A stretch of DNA of 38,802 bases from Lysobacteraceae bacterium PS02065 (GCA_029959555.1 JASCPI010000047.1:1-38802), one strand, 5' to 3'; counted from the stretch's first letter, positions 7,346 through 14,958 are shown. Numbers and translations are program-made. Notes: a model not told the origin generated them from the sequence alone.

Positions 7346-8035
7346 TCAGAGGTTGCGTACGAGCCAGCCGGGCGGCACGGCCACCGGTGGCTCGCTTCCG
7401 CCTGCGATCGCCGCCTGGGCGACGGCCGACGCGGCGGCACCCTGCTTCCACGCACCGGCGATCGCCGCGAGGCGTTGCCGGGTGCCGCGCATGTAGACGC
7501 CTTCGAGTTCGGTCTGCGTGTCCGCCTCGAGCTTCCGAGGGTAGAGCGCACGCGCGTCGTCGTCGGCATTGACGAGGTCGACGAGTCGCTCGAGCACCTG
7601 CGCGTAGACCTCTTCGCCGAGTCGCGTGCGATGGGTGCCTTGCGCGTACCACGCGGTCAGGAATTCGATCGGACCGTACTGGCGCCGCGGCGCCGACGAG
7701 CCGAACAGGGATCCGGCGAGGGCGCCGCTGACCTGGGTGCCGGCTTCCCACAGGCGACTCGCGCCCCAGGCGGTCAGCTGGCCACCAGGCAGGTCGTTGC
7801 GGCGGAGGCCTACACCGAGGGTCGCCGCGAGCGCGCGGCGGGCCGTGTCGTCGTTGCCCTCGGCGATCGTCACGAGCAGTTTCAGGAACGTCGGATAGCC
7901 TTCGTCGTCACCGAGACGGCGCGCGACGCGCTTGAGCAAGGCGAGGCGGAAGTCGGCATCGCGATTGAAGACGAGTGCGCCTGCGAGACGTCCTGCCGAC
8001 GCCACGATCGGATGCCGCGCGGCAGCCGTGTTCAT
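7346..8035 (-). CDS. conserved-looking protein of unknown function next to sctU
   Basis: The product is 229 residues and I do not recognise the family. It is predicted mostly alpha-helical, with no signal peptide and no clear transmembrane segment. Noticeable blocks are FRLALLKRVARRLGDDEGYPTFLKLLVTIAEG, RRQYGPIEFLTAWYAQGTH, and an Ala-rich C-terminal helix followed by PPVAVPPGWLVRNL. It follows the small gene at 8047-8358 by 11 bases, so the two form an operon running away from sctU. Their common upstream region carries the GGGTTAACCC box, which suggests T3SS-linked expression. A chaperone, regulator or secreted protein role cannot be told apart from the sequence. Confidence 0.65.
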   Translation of the reverse strand: MNTAAARHPIVASAGRLAGALVFNRDADFRLALLKRVARRLGDDEGYPTFLKLLVTIAEGNDDTARRALAATLGVGLRRNDLPGGQLTAWGASRLWEAGTQVSGALAGSLFGSSAPRRQYGPIEFLTAWYAQGTHRTRLGEEVYAQVLERLVDLVNADDDARALYPRKLEADTQTELEGVYMRGTRQRLAAIAGAWKQGAAASAVAQAAIAGGSEPPVAVPPGWLVRNL

Positions 8036-8046
8036 CGGGCCAGGGT

Positions 8047-8358
8047 TCAGCGCAGGCCGGCGAGGATCGTGTCGACGGCGTGGTCGAGGTCGGCGGAACT
8101 GCCGGCCTGCACGAACGTCGGAGCACCGAGGTCGAGTCGGGGTGCGGAACCCTGCCAGACATCGGTGGCGAGCAGCGCTTCGCCGGGATCGCGCGATGCC
8201 GTGTGGCCGGCGGGCTGGGAGACCTCGATGCCCGCTTCGGACGCAACGCCGCCATGCAGGCCGTCGAGGGCCAGGCGGGTGGGATCGAGCGCCGCCACAA
8301 GCTCCGCGTCGAGCGGCTTGAGCAGCGAGGATCCGATGTTGTCCGAAGGAATCTTCAT
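8047..8358 (-). CDS. small orphan protein divergent from sctU
   Basis: The product is 103 residues from ATG 8358, the first plausible start after the upstream region; the longer frame beginning at 8406 would run toward the palindromic box. There is no signal peptide or membrane segment. The N-terminus is MKIPSDNIGSSLLKPLDAELV, the middle is Gly/Ala/Ser-rich and probably disordered, and the end is an amphipathic helix (LDHAVDTILAGL). Such a layout is compatible with a small type III substrate or a regulator, but no family is recognised. It is the first gene of a two-gene - operon, with sctU divergent on the other side of the box at 8439. Confidence 0.55.
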   Translation of the reverse strand: MKIPSDNIGSSLLKPLDAELVAALDPTRLALDGLHGGVASEAGIEVSQPAGHTASRDPGEALLATDVWQGSAPRLDLGAPTFVQAGSSADLDHAVDTILAGLR

Positions 8359-8438
8359 GATGGTTTCCGATAGGTCATGGCCTCGGGGCCGGATGACCGC
8401 ATGCACAGACTATAGCGTGACATGGTTCGCAGCATCTG

Positions 8439-8448
8439 GGGTTAACCC
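8439..8448. promoter_or_regulatory. perfect GGGTTAACCC palindrome between orphan operon and sctU
   Basis: The perfect 10-bp palindrome lies 61 bp upstream of sctU ATG 8509 and 81 bp upstream of ATG 8358 on the other strand, so it could serve both directions. A second inverted repeat (CGCCACC/GGTGGCG, 8452-8458 and 8461-8467) follows immediately. The same 10-bp core recurs exactly at 29137-29146. Confidence 0.6.
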
Positions 8449-8508
8449 TTGCGCCACCCCGGTGGCGTCCGGCCGATACTACGACCACGCGCCCGGTGGA
8501 CACCCTGA

Positions 8509-9582
8509 ATGAGCGGCCAGAAGAACGACAGCGGTGACCGCACCGAGAAACCGACAGCGAAGAAGCTCAAAGATGCGCGCAAGGACGGCGACGTCCACAA
8601 GAGCAAGGAGCTCAGCAGCACCGTGCTCGTGCTGGTCTGGCTCATGGCGGTCTGGCTGCTGACGCCCGCGTACTACCGCTACCTCGAAGGGCTCTTCGAA
8701 GGCATGTTCGACGCGATCGCGCGGCCGGGCGTGGTCGCGCTGCACCAGGCAATGGAGCAGGGCACGATGGCACTGCTCGTGCTCACGGTGCCCGTGATGA
8801 TGGTCGCCGGCATCCTCGGCCTGTTCACCGACTACATCCAGATCGGCACCGTGTTCGCGCCCAAGCGCGTGAAGCCCGACATCTCGCGACTGAATCCCGC
8901 CGAGGGCATCAAGAACATGTTCTCGCGCGACAACCTCGTCGAGGTCGTCAAGTCGATCTTCAAGACCGCAGGGCTGACGGTCATCTTCCTCATCGTATTG
9001 TGGTCGCTGCTGCCGCAGTACATCGAGCTTCCTCTCGGGCAGGCAGGCAACATCGGCAGCGCGCACTGGGCCGGCATGCTGCGCATGGGCGCGTGGACGG
9101 TGTTCGTGTTCTTCTTCGTCTCGGCGCTCGACGCGTTCTACCAGCGCTTCTCGTTCATCAAGCGCCTGCGCATGAGCCGGCGCGACATCCGCCAGGAATC
9201 CAAGGAGAGCGAAGGTGATCCGCACATCAAGGGCCGCAGGCGCCAGCTCCACCAGGAGTGGTCGCAGCAGAACATGCTGCACTCCGTGCGCAAGTCGAGC
9301 GTGGTCGTGACCAACCCGACCCATGTCGCCGTCGCGCTGCACTACGAGCCGGGCGAGACGGAGCTTCCCGTCGTCGTCGCCAAGGGCGAGGATCACGAGG
9401 CGGCGATGATCCGCAAGGCCGCCGAGGAGGCGGGCGTGCCGATCATGCAGAACGTGGCGTTGGCACGCGGCCTCAACGAAAGTGTCGAGGTCGACGACTA
9501 CGTCACGTCGGAATTCTTCCAGGCCGTGGCCGAGGTGCTGCGCTGGGCCGAGGACATGCGCAACGCCCGCGAAGGCAAGTAG
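8509..9582 (+). CDS. sctU: T3SS export apparatus switch protein SctU
   Basis: This 357-residue protein belongs to the YscU/HrcU/FlhB family. The N-terminus has the family start (RTEKPTAKKLKDARKDGDVHKSKEL), then four hydrophobic segments from about residue 35 to 210, then a cytoplasmic domain with the autocleavage motif NPTH at residues 269-272. These proteins cut themselves between Asn and Pro, which switches export from early to later substrates. The C-terminal domain (PVVVAKGEDHEAAMIRKAAEEAGVPIMQNVALARGL) is intact. It stands alone on +, split from sctQRST, which face it with 12 bp between the stops of sctU and sctT. The Shine-Dalgarno sequence is weak (GGTGGA about 10 bases upstream). Confidence 0.96.
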   Translation: MSGQKNDSGDRTEKPTAKKLKDARKDGDVHKSKELSSTVLVLVWLMAVWLLTPAYYRYLEGLFEGMFDAIARPGVVALHQAMEQGTMALLVLTVPVMMVAGILGLFTDYIQIGTVFAPKRVKPDISRLNPAEGIKNMFSRDNLVEVVKSIFKTAGLTVIFLIVLWSLLPQYIELPLGQAGNIGSAHWAGMLRMGAWTVFVFFFVSALDAFYQRFSFIKRLRMSRRDIRQESKESEGDPHIKGRRRQLHQEWSQQNMLHSVRKSSVVVTNPTHVAVALHYEPGETELPVVVAKGEDHEAAMIRKAAEEAGVPIMQNVALARGLNESVEVDDYVTSEFFQAVAEVLRWAEDMRNAREGK

Positions 9583-9594
9583 CCGGAGGCGGCG

Positions 9595-10377
9595 TCAGCC
9601 GATCATGTTCTTGAGGATGCCGAGCAGCGCCTTGTTGGTGGCGATGTGCTGCAGCACGACCTGCACGAGCACGCCGAGCATGAGCAGCACGATCCAGGTC
9701 GCGATCCAGGACTTGATCGGCAGCGCGAGCTGGAAGACGTTGAGCTGCTGCGCGTAGCGATTGATCAGGCCGAAGCCGATGTCGACGAGGGACATGATCA
9801 CGAGCGCCGGCGCCGCGATCAGCAGCGCGATCGTCATCATCGTGCTGAACTGGTTGATGAAGAACGCCTCGCCTGCCTGGTGCAGCTTCGGCAGGAACTC
9901 GTTCACCGGCCACACCTGGTAGCTGGTCAGCAGCACGTCGAGGAAGATCGTGAACGCACCGCTGGCCATGAACAGCCATGCGGCGAATTGCGTGAGGAAC
10001 GCACCCGTCAGCGAGGTCTGGTGGCCGGCGAGCGGATCCACGACGCTCGCCATCGTCGTGCCGACCTTCGCATCGATGAGGTTGCCGGCCGCGCCGATCG
10101 CCCAGAACACGATGCCGAACGTGAAGCCGATCGCGAGCCCGACGAACAGCTCCTTGACGATGACCATCGGCCAGTTGCCGTCGCCCATGGCCATGTAGGG
10201 CGCTGCGGCCGACGCGAGCGGGAACACCAGGATCGCGAGGCTCACGAAGAAGCTGTTGCGCACCAGCGGCGGCATCGACGAACTGCTGAGCAACGGCAGC
10301 GCGAGGAACGCCGCGGTGATCCTCGGCAGCGTCAGTGCGATGCCGAGGACGTTGTTGCCGAAGTACTCGAACGGCAT
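9595..10377 (-). CDS. sctT: T3SS export apparatus protein SctT
   Basis: This 260-residue integral membrane protein belongs to the YscT/SpaR/FliR family. It has a series of hydrophobic segments over nearly the full length, with the family core GIALTLPRITAAFLALPLLS at the start and FLDVLLTSYQVWPVNEFLP in the middle. With SctR and SctS it forms the helical export gate in the inner membrane. Its ATG overlaps the stop of sctS by one base (TGATG). It is the last gene of the kinase-regulator-sctQRST operon. The flagellar homologue FliR is excluded by the surrounding injectisome genes. Confidence 0.94.
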   Translation of the reverse strand: MPFEYFGNNVLGIALTLPRITAAFLALPLLSSSSMPPLVRNSFFVSLAILVFPLASAAAPYMAMGDGNWPMVIVKELFVGLAIGFTFGIVFWAIGAAGNLIDAKVGTTMASVVDPLAGHQTSLTGAFLTQFAAWLFMASGAFTIFLDVLLTSYQVWPVNEFLPKLHQAGEAFFINQFSTMMTIALLIAAPALVIMSLVDIGFGLINRYAQQLNVFQLALPIKSWIATWIVLLMLGVLVQVVLQHIATNKALLGILKNMIG

Positions 10378-10646
10378 CAGTGCCGCGCCATGTTCGGGAA
10401 ATCGGTGAACAGGCGGTCGGAGAAGTGGTACAGCGTGCCACCGAGCATCGACATCGTCGCGAAAAGGACGATGACGATGACGACGAACTTCACCGTGTAG
10501 CTGAACGTCTGCTCCTGCAGCTGCGTGGCGGCCTGCAGGAAGGCGATGAGCAGGCCGACGACCGACGCCGCGATGATCGGCGGCGCCGACAGCACGAGCA
10601 CGATCCAGAGCGCGTCCTGGGTGAGCCGGATGATGTCGTATCCCAT
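10377..10646 (-). CDS. sctS: T3SS export apparatus protein SctS
   Basis: The product is 89 residues, the usual length for the YscS/FliQ family. Two transmembrane helices are visible (LWIVLVLSAPPIIAASVVGLLIAFL and FVVIVIVLFATMSMLG), joined by the family loop QAATQLQEQTFSYTVKF. Several copies assemble around SctR and SctT in the export gate. It starts seven bases after the sctR stop and overlaps the sctT start, so the three genes are co-translated. Confidence 0.95.
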   Translation of the reverse strand: MGYDIIRLTQDALWIVLVLSAPPIIAASVVGLLIAFLQAATQLQEQTFSYTVKFVVIVIVLFATMSMLGGTLYHFSDRLFTDFPNMARH

Positions 10647-10653
10647 GCCGGCC

Positions 10654-11319
10654 TCAGCGATAGGTCAGGATGAGGCCGTGCACGAGCTTGGCCCAGCCGT
10701 CGAGGAACACGAACAGCAGCAGCTTGAACGGCAAGGACACGGTCGTCGGCGAGAGCATCATCATGCCCATCGCGAGCAGGATGTTGGACACGACGAGGTC
10801 GATGATCAGGAACGGCAGGAAGATCAGGAAGCCGATCTGGAACGCGGCCGTGAGTTCGCCGACGGTGTAAGCCGGCACCACGACGATGTAGTCGTTGGCC
10901 GTCACGCTCGCGCGGCGCTCCTCCGGCAACAGCCGTTGCGCGCTGTTGAGGAAGAACGCGCGCTCGGTGTCGCTCGAGTGGCGGATCAGGAAGTCGCGCA
11001 GCGGCTCCTTGCCGGCCTCGACGAGGTCGAGCATGCGCTCGACGTTCATCGTCGCCTCGGGCTGCTCCTGCATCTTCGTGTTCACGGCATCGTAGGTGCT
11101 CAGGATCACCGGGTTCATCACGTAGATGGACAGGATGATCGCGAGGCCGTTGATGACGACGTTCGGCGGAACCTGCTGCAGGCCCAGAGCGTTCCGCAAC
11201 AGGCTCAGCACGACGACGATCTTCGTGAACGAGGTCACCATGACGGCGACGAATGGCGCCATCGCCAGCCCGACGACCGTGACGATGACGAGCGCCGGGC
11301 TGAAGCTACTGAATTCCAT
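10654..11319 (-). CDS. sctR: T3SS export apparatus protein SctR
   Basis: This 221-residue protein belongs to the YscR/FliP family. Family signatures include VMVTSFTKIVVVLSLLRNALGLQQ near the N-terminus and, in the C-terminal half, YTVGELTAAFQIGFLIFLPFLIIDLVVSNILLAMGMMMLSP. Four transmembrane segments are expected. I chose ATG 11319 (MEFSSFSP), which lies inside the last codons of sctQ with a 14-base overlap; the longer frame beginning at 11403 would overlap sctQ by almost 100 bases and adds residues not found in the family. It forms the pentameric core of the export gate. Confidence 0.95.
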   Translation of the reverse strand: MEFSSFSPALVIVTVVGLAMAPFVAVMVTSFTKIVVVLSLLRNALGLQQVPPNVVINGLAIILSIYVMNPVILSTYDAVNTKMQEQPEATMNVERMLDLVEAGKEPLRDFLIRHSSDTERAFFLNSAQRLLPEERRASVTANDYIVVVPAYTVGELTAAFQIGFLIFLPFLIIDLVVSNILLAMGMMMLSPTTVSLPFKLLLFVFLDGWAKLVHGLILTYR

Positions 11320-11602
11320 CGATGTCCCATCCCTCCAGCTGGACACCGATCGTGTCACCCACGGCCACGAGACGCCCCGTACCCACGCGCTTGCCGTTGG
11401 CACGGATGCCGATGCGGGCCTGGTCGAGCTGCTCGCCCAGCGCGAACACGTATCCAGGCTCGAGTTCGGAGAGCTTGGACAGCGGGATGCTCAGCTCGCC
11501 GAGCTGGAAGTCGACGCGAAGAGGCAGGGCGCCGAGTGGATCAGGCGGCGTCGCGGGCGCGCCTTCGGCGCTCTGGGTGGGGGTGTCGGCGGAATCTTGC
11601 AT
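11306..11602 (-). other. possible internally initiated SctQ C-terminal isoform
   Basis: An in-frame ATG at 11602 (SctQ Met266) is preceded at seven bases by GGGAG (11610-11614). Translation from it would give a 98-residue protein starting MQDSADTPTQ and containing the complete C-terminal SpoA domain. In Yersinia YscQ and Salmonella SpaO/SsaQ an internally initiated short form of this size exists and is a ring component. Here the site and spacing are visible; production of the isoform is inference. Confidence 0.5.
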
Positions 11603-12397
11603 GGGTTCGCTCCCGTCGTGGAGGGTCCAGGGGACGCGCGCGTCGATGCGGACGCGTTCGTTCTCCCACGTGGCCGACCAGCCGTCCGATGGGCGGCCGT
11701 CGGTGGGCATCACTCTGAGTCTCGAAAAGGCCCGCTGGCGCGCGCCGAGCACGATCACGTCGCCGGGCTCGAGCGCACGCAATTCGGCGACGGCGAGGCT
11801 CGGTCCCTCGGCGCCGACGCGCAGGCGAACGGGCAGGGTGGAAAGCGCCTGCCGGCGGACGGCCCGCGGTGACGCATCGCCTTCGCGTGCCATGAGGCGC
11901 GCGACCAGCGCAGGGTCGATGCGCATGACGCCCTCGTCGAGCACGTCGTCGCCCTCGCCGATCCGGAAGCCGATCGCAAGGAGGCCTTCGGCGACCGGCG
12001 CGCGCGCGTCGCCGAGCGACTGCGGCAGCACGATGCCCTTGAAAACCCGTGACAGTCGCATCATCGGTCGCTGGTGGGCGAGCGTCCACGCGGTCAGGCG
12101 GGCCGTCCCGGCGTAGTCGCTCCAGTCGAGCTCACCGATGCTCGCCGGCGTCGCCGCGGTCAGCACGAGTTCGCCGGGGCGACCGTCGATCACGATGCCG
12201 ATGCGCTCCCCGACGGGGTCGAGCGGAGCGACGAACACCTCGAACCAGTACGGCGGCTCGCCTGAAAGATTCCAGAGGCGTCTGCGCGAGAACAGCGACG
12301 CCAGGGCCTCGGCGACGACGGGGACGAGCGCCGGCAGGCGACCTCGGACGGATGTGGCTGCAGGCCTGGCGTCGGACGACGCGAGCACCGCGTTCAT
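11306..12397 (-). CDS. sctQ: T3SS cytoplasmic ring (sorting platform) protein SctQ
   Basis: This 363-residue protein belongs to the YscQ/HrcQ/SpaO family. The N-terminal two thirds is divergent, with LWNLSGEPPYWFEVFVAP, a middle SpoA-like region (TLPVRLRVGAEGPSLAVAELRALEPGDVIVL) and, after an acidic Pro/Thr linker at about 266-290, a second C-terminal SpoA domain (LPLRVDFQLGELSIPLSKLSELEPGYVFALG). It makes the cytoplasmic sorting platform with SctK and SctL. Its ATG overlaps the stop of the response-regulator gene (ATGA), so regulator and structural gene are coupled. It overlaps sctR by 14 bases. A likely internal start is listed separately. Confidence 0.9.
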   Translation of the reverse strand: MNAVLASSDARPAATSVRGRLPALVPVVAEALASLFSRRRLWNLSGEPPYWFEVFVAPLDPVGERIGIVIDGRPGELVLTAATPASIGELDWSDYAGTARLTAWTLAHQRPMMRLSRVFKGIVLPQSLGDARAPVAEGLLAIGFRIGEGDDVLDEGVMRIDPALVARLMAREGDASPRAVRRQALSTLPVRLRVGAEGPSLAVAELRALEPGDVIVLGARQRAFSRLRVMPTDGRPSDGWSATWENERVRIDARVPWTLHDGSEPMQDSADTPTQSAEGAPATPPDPLGALPLRVDFQLGELSIPLSKLSELEPGYVFALGEQLDQARIGIRANGKRVGTGRLVAVGDTIGVQLEGWDIDGIQ

Positions 12398-12999
12398 GGC
12401 TGCCCCATCGTCAGGCGGACGAGGTCGGGAAGATTGCGTACGCCGAGCTTGTTCATCATGTTGGCTCGATGCAGTTCGACGGTCTTGATGCTGATGCCGA
12501 GCTCGTCGGCCACCAGCTTGTTGAGTTTCCCCGCGACGACGAGGGCCATGACCTGGCGCTCGCGCGGCGTGAGCGTCGCGAGCTTCCTGTCGGCGTCGGG
12601 CGAGCGCGCCGGCACCTCGTGGTGCTGCTCGAGCGCCCCACGGATCGCATGCACGAGCCGCTCCTCACTGAACGGCTTCTCGAGGAAGTCGCTCGCACCC
12701 TTGCGCATCGCCTCGACCGCGAGAGGAACGTCGCCGTGTGCGGTGATGAAGACGATGGGCAGCGTGCACTCGCGCTTGCGCAGTTCGTCGTGCAGCTCCA
12801 CGCCGCTCATGCCGGGCATGCGGATGTCGCTGACGATGCAGGCGTCGCCGCCGGCGCTCCCGTTCGCGCGATCCAGCGCGACCAGGAACTCGTGCGCACC
12901 GGGGTAGTCGCGCACGTTGAAATCGGCCGCTTCGAGCAGCCACGCCGTGGAACGCCGGAACGCTTCGTTGTCGTCGACGAGATGGACCACCGTGCGCAT
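12394..12999 (-). CDS. FixJ/NarL-type response regulator, T3SS-linked
   Basis: The product is 201 residues from ATG 12999, with AAGGAGG just upstream on the - strand; the longer frame to 13290 runs into the kinase gene. A receiver domain (1-120) has Asp9, Asp10 and the phosphoacceptor Asp58 (IVSDIRMPGMSG), and the EKPF Lys near 107. A LuxR-type helix-turn-helix follows (about 140-200; LTPRERQVMALVVAGKLNKLVADELGIS). This is the FixJ/TtrR subgroup layout. It lies 13 bases after its cognate kinase and overlaps sctQ by four bases, so it should be made together with the export apparatus. It is the natural candidate to bind the GGGTWAACCC-type palindromes in the island; that link is inferred. Confidence 0.93.
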   Translation of the reverse strand: MRTVVHLVDDNEAFRRSTAWLLEAADFNVRDYPGAHEFLVALDRANGSAGGDACIVSDIRMPGMSGVELHDELRKRECTLPIVFITAHGDVPLAVEAMRKGASDFLEKPFSEERLVHAIRGALEQHHEVPARSPDADRKLATLTPRERQVMALVVAGKLNKLVADELGISIKTVELHRANMMNKLGVRNLPDLVRLTMGQP

Positions 13000-13012
13000 G
13001 ATCGATCCTCCT

Positions 13013-14128
13013 TCAGTCTCTTGCGGGTGGCAGCGTGAACACGAAGACGCTGCCACCGGCGGGGTTGTTCTCGAAGTACAGGCGGCCCTCGTGGTACTCC
13101 ACGATGGATCTGCAGATCGCGAGGCCGATGCCCATGCCGTCGTTCTTGGTCGTGAAGAACGGCGTGAACAGGCGTTCGGCCGCACTCTCGGACAGTCCGC
13201 ATCCGCGATCGGTGATGCGGAACTCGACCTGATCGTCGAGGTTGAGGAACGCTCGCACGTCGAGCGTGCGCGTTCGTTGACTGGCTTCACGCATCGACTC
13301 GATGCCGTTCTTCATGAGGTTCAGCAGGACCTGCTCCACCATCACGCGGTCGACGTGCACGTCGGGGAGCGCGTCGGGAACGTCCACCACGATGCGCACG
13401 CGATGGCGCTCCGCCTCGAGCGCGAGCAGCCGGAGCACGGTGTCGACCAGGCGATCCGGCGCGTGCGACTCGCGACGGGGTTCGCGTGCGCGGACGAACT
13501 CGCGCAGGCGACCGATGACCTGGCTCGCGTGTTCGGCCTGCGCGCGCGCGTACTGCAGCGCCTCGCCGAGCCGCGTGCGGTCGCCGTCGCGCTCGAGCAG
13601 GCGCATGCCCACGCTGAGGTAGTTGACGATCGCGGCGAGCGGCTGGTTGAGTTCGTGTGCGAGTGTCGTGGCCATCTCGCCGACCGACATCGAACGCGAC
13701 GTGAACAGCAGTCGCTCGTGCTGCGTCTTGTGTTCGCTGAGGGCCTGCTGGCGCTCGGTGATGTCGATCGCGGTGAGCATCGAACACGCTTCTCCGGCGT
13801 GAACGAAGGTCGACCACGTGAGCTCGTGCCAGCGTCGCGTCGCAGGGTGGAAGGCTTCGCGACGCGCGAGCTCGGCGTCGTCGCCTGCCGCATCGACGGT
13901 GTTCTCGAAGCGGGCGTCGAACGATGCGCGCGACGCGAGCGTGGCGTCGGCGTCGAAGGCCGAGCGGAACGCCGCGTTCGACGCGACGAGCATGCCGTCA
14001 CGGTCGCGGAAGATCGCGCATGCCATCGGCAATGCATCGATGATCGATGTGTCGTCGTCGCGTGTGGGACTCGCGCCGCGGCGAGTCGCCGTGGCACGCT
14101 TGGCGCGTGTGTCTGCCGTCACAACCAT
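13013..14128 (-). CDS. soluble PAS-domain sensor histidine kinase, T3SS-linked
   Basis: The product is 371 residues without membrane segments, so the sensor is cytoplasmic. A PAS-like domain spans about 27-125 (PMACAIFRDRDGMLVASNAAF). The HisKA domain carries the phospho-accepting His158 in TTLAHELNQPLAAIVNYLS, the FixL/TtrS-type H-box. The ATPase domain has N-box LNLMKNGIE, G1 DRGCGL, F-box FFTTKNDG and G2 GMGIGLAI. No haem or cofactor ligand is evident in the PAS region, so the signal is unknown. It is the first gene of the - operon continuing into the regulator and sctQRST. The FliO-like gene is divergent, with 98 bp between the two starts. Confidence 0.93.
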   Translation of the reverse strand: MVVTADTRAKRATATRRGASPTRDDDTSIIDALPMACAIFRDRDGMLVASNAAFRSAFDADATLASRASFDARFENTVDAAGDDAELARREAFHPATRRWHELTWSTFVHAGEACSMLTAIDITERQQALSEHKTQHERLLFTSRSMSVGEMATTLAHELNQPLAAIVNYLSVGMRLLERDGDRTRLGEALQYARAQAEHASQVIGRLREFVRAREPRRESHAPDRLVDTVLRLLALEAERHRVRIVVDVPDALPDVHVDRVMVEQVLLNLMKNGIESMREASQRTRTLDVRAFLNLDDQVEFRITDRGCGLSESAAERLFTPFFTTKNDGMGIGLAICRSIVEYHEGRLYFENNPAGGSVFVFTLPPARD

Positions 14129-14226
14129 GCCGCGTCGCTCTCTTGTCGGAGGGTACGGAGGTGGCGTCGCTTCGCAAGGCGCCGCCGATGGCTCGCGTAA
14201 AAGCTTTACACAAACGAGGGTCGTTT

Positions 14227-14619
14227 ATGCAATCGCTATTTCGTTATCGCTTTCTTCACGCGAAGGTCGCATTTGTCGTGTGTGCGCTGGTGTCCGCATC
14301 GTCGTACGCCCAGAACGCCGAGCCGACGCAGGTACCGTCGATGCAGTCGACCCTGTTGTCGATGATCGTCCCGCTCGTGCTCGTCGTCGGCGCGATGATC
14401 CTCGCGCTCGTGGTCGTGAGGCGTCGCTACGGGCTCGTCTCGAACGACGGCCCGTTGCGTGTGAAACAGATCCTCGCCGTCGGGCCGCGCGAGCGTGTGG
14501 TGCTTCTTGAGGGAAGTGCGCACACCATCGTCATCGGCGTGACGAGTGCACAGGTGTCACGCATCGCCGTGCTTCCGCGTGAAGGATCGCGTGCGCAGGA
14601 CGAACGCGACGAGGCGTGA
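14227..14619 (+). CDS. FliO-like membrane protein in the T3SS island
   Basis: The product is 130 residues from ATG 14227, with GAGGG six bases upstream; a longer frame from 14047 lacks a ribosome site and overlaps the kinase. Residues 1-28 look like a signal peptide (VAFVVCALVSASSYAQ), followed by one transmembrane helix at about 42-65 (LLSMIVPLVLVVGAMILALVVV). The cytoplasmic domain (PLRVKQILAVGPRERVVLLE...HTIVIGVTSAQVSRI) matches the FliO pattern closely. FliO is a flagellar chaperone for assembly of FliP, the SctR homologue; injectisomes are not known to need it. Here it sits beside sctV and opposite the operon ending in sctRST. A flagellar origin or a specialised SctR-assembly role are both possible. 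Confidence 0.72.
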   Translation: MQSLFRYRFLHAKVAFVVCALVSASSYAQNAEPTQVPSMQSTLLSMIVPLVLVVGAMILALVVVRRRYGLVSNDGPLRVKQILAVGPRERVVLLEGSAHTIVIGVTSAQVSRIAVLPREGSRAQDERDEA

Positions 14620-14661
14620 TGCATGCAACAAAATGTTCACGCGTCGATCACGAAACTGGAC

Positions 14662-14728
14662 TTGTTCAAAAAAAAATGCGTGTGCTAGGCTGATTTCAAC
14701 ATCGATCACGTGATGCGTGAATCGATGT
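14662..14728 (+). promoter_or_regulatory. candidate promoter and 5-prime stem-loop of a long sctV leader
   Basis: TTGTTC (14662-14667) and TAGGCT (14686-14691) are spaced by 18 bases, like a sigma-70 promoter. Start-site-proximal DNA then holds the inverted repeat ACATCGATCACG (14699-14710) / CGTG-A-ATCGATGT (14716-14728), a stem of about 12 bp with one bulged base and a 5-base loop. If the promoter is real, the sctV message has a leader of about 260 nt beginning with this hairpin. The rest of the 339-bp gap (14620-14958) shows no credible gene; it holds the GGGTTTACCC box at 14918. Confidence 0.4.
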
Positions 14729-14917
14729 CGATGGCCTCCACCATCGCAAACAAAAACTTCCGGCGACGTACAGGGGCGAAGCCGGGACACAACAAGAGAT
14801 GAACGCGTGAACGCTGCGATTCCCGCGAACGTCCATCCAACTCTGCACGTGCCTGCGATGCAGGTCGTGAAAGCTTCGTCAGGGAGTTGCCTGGGCCAGA
14901 TCGTCCCCTGCAGGGTA

Positions 14918-14927
14918 GGGTTTACCC
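14918..14927. promoter_or_regulatory. GGGTTTACCC box just upstream of sctV
   Basis: GGGTTTACCC is the reverse complement of the GGGTAAACCC seen at 4321 and 29167. It lies 31 bases before ATG 14959. A separate CCCTGCAGGG palindrome is at 14906-14915. The box is so close to the ribosome site that it would act at or just downstream of a proximal transcription start, unlike the copies at 4321 and 29137. Confidence 0.55.
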
Positions 14928-14958
14928 CAGCCTGCCAACGTCGTGCGGAGGCTCTAGC

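Noticed and set aside
7306..7350. TCTGAGC/GCTCAGA inverted repeat between convergent genes as a terminator
   Set aside because: The arms consist largely of the two facing stop codons, the loop is 31 bases and there is no T tract.
14197..14209. GTAAA-AGC-TTTAC inverted repeat between kinase and FliO-like genes as a regulator site
   Set aside because: The arms are short, it lacks the GGG/CCC ends of the island motif and it occurs only once.
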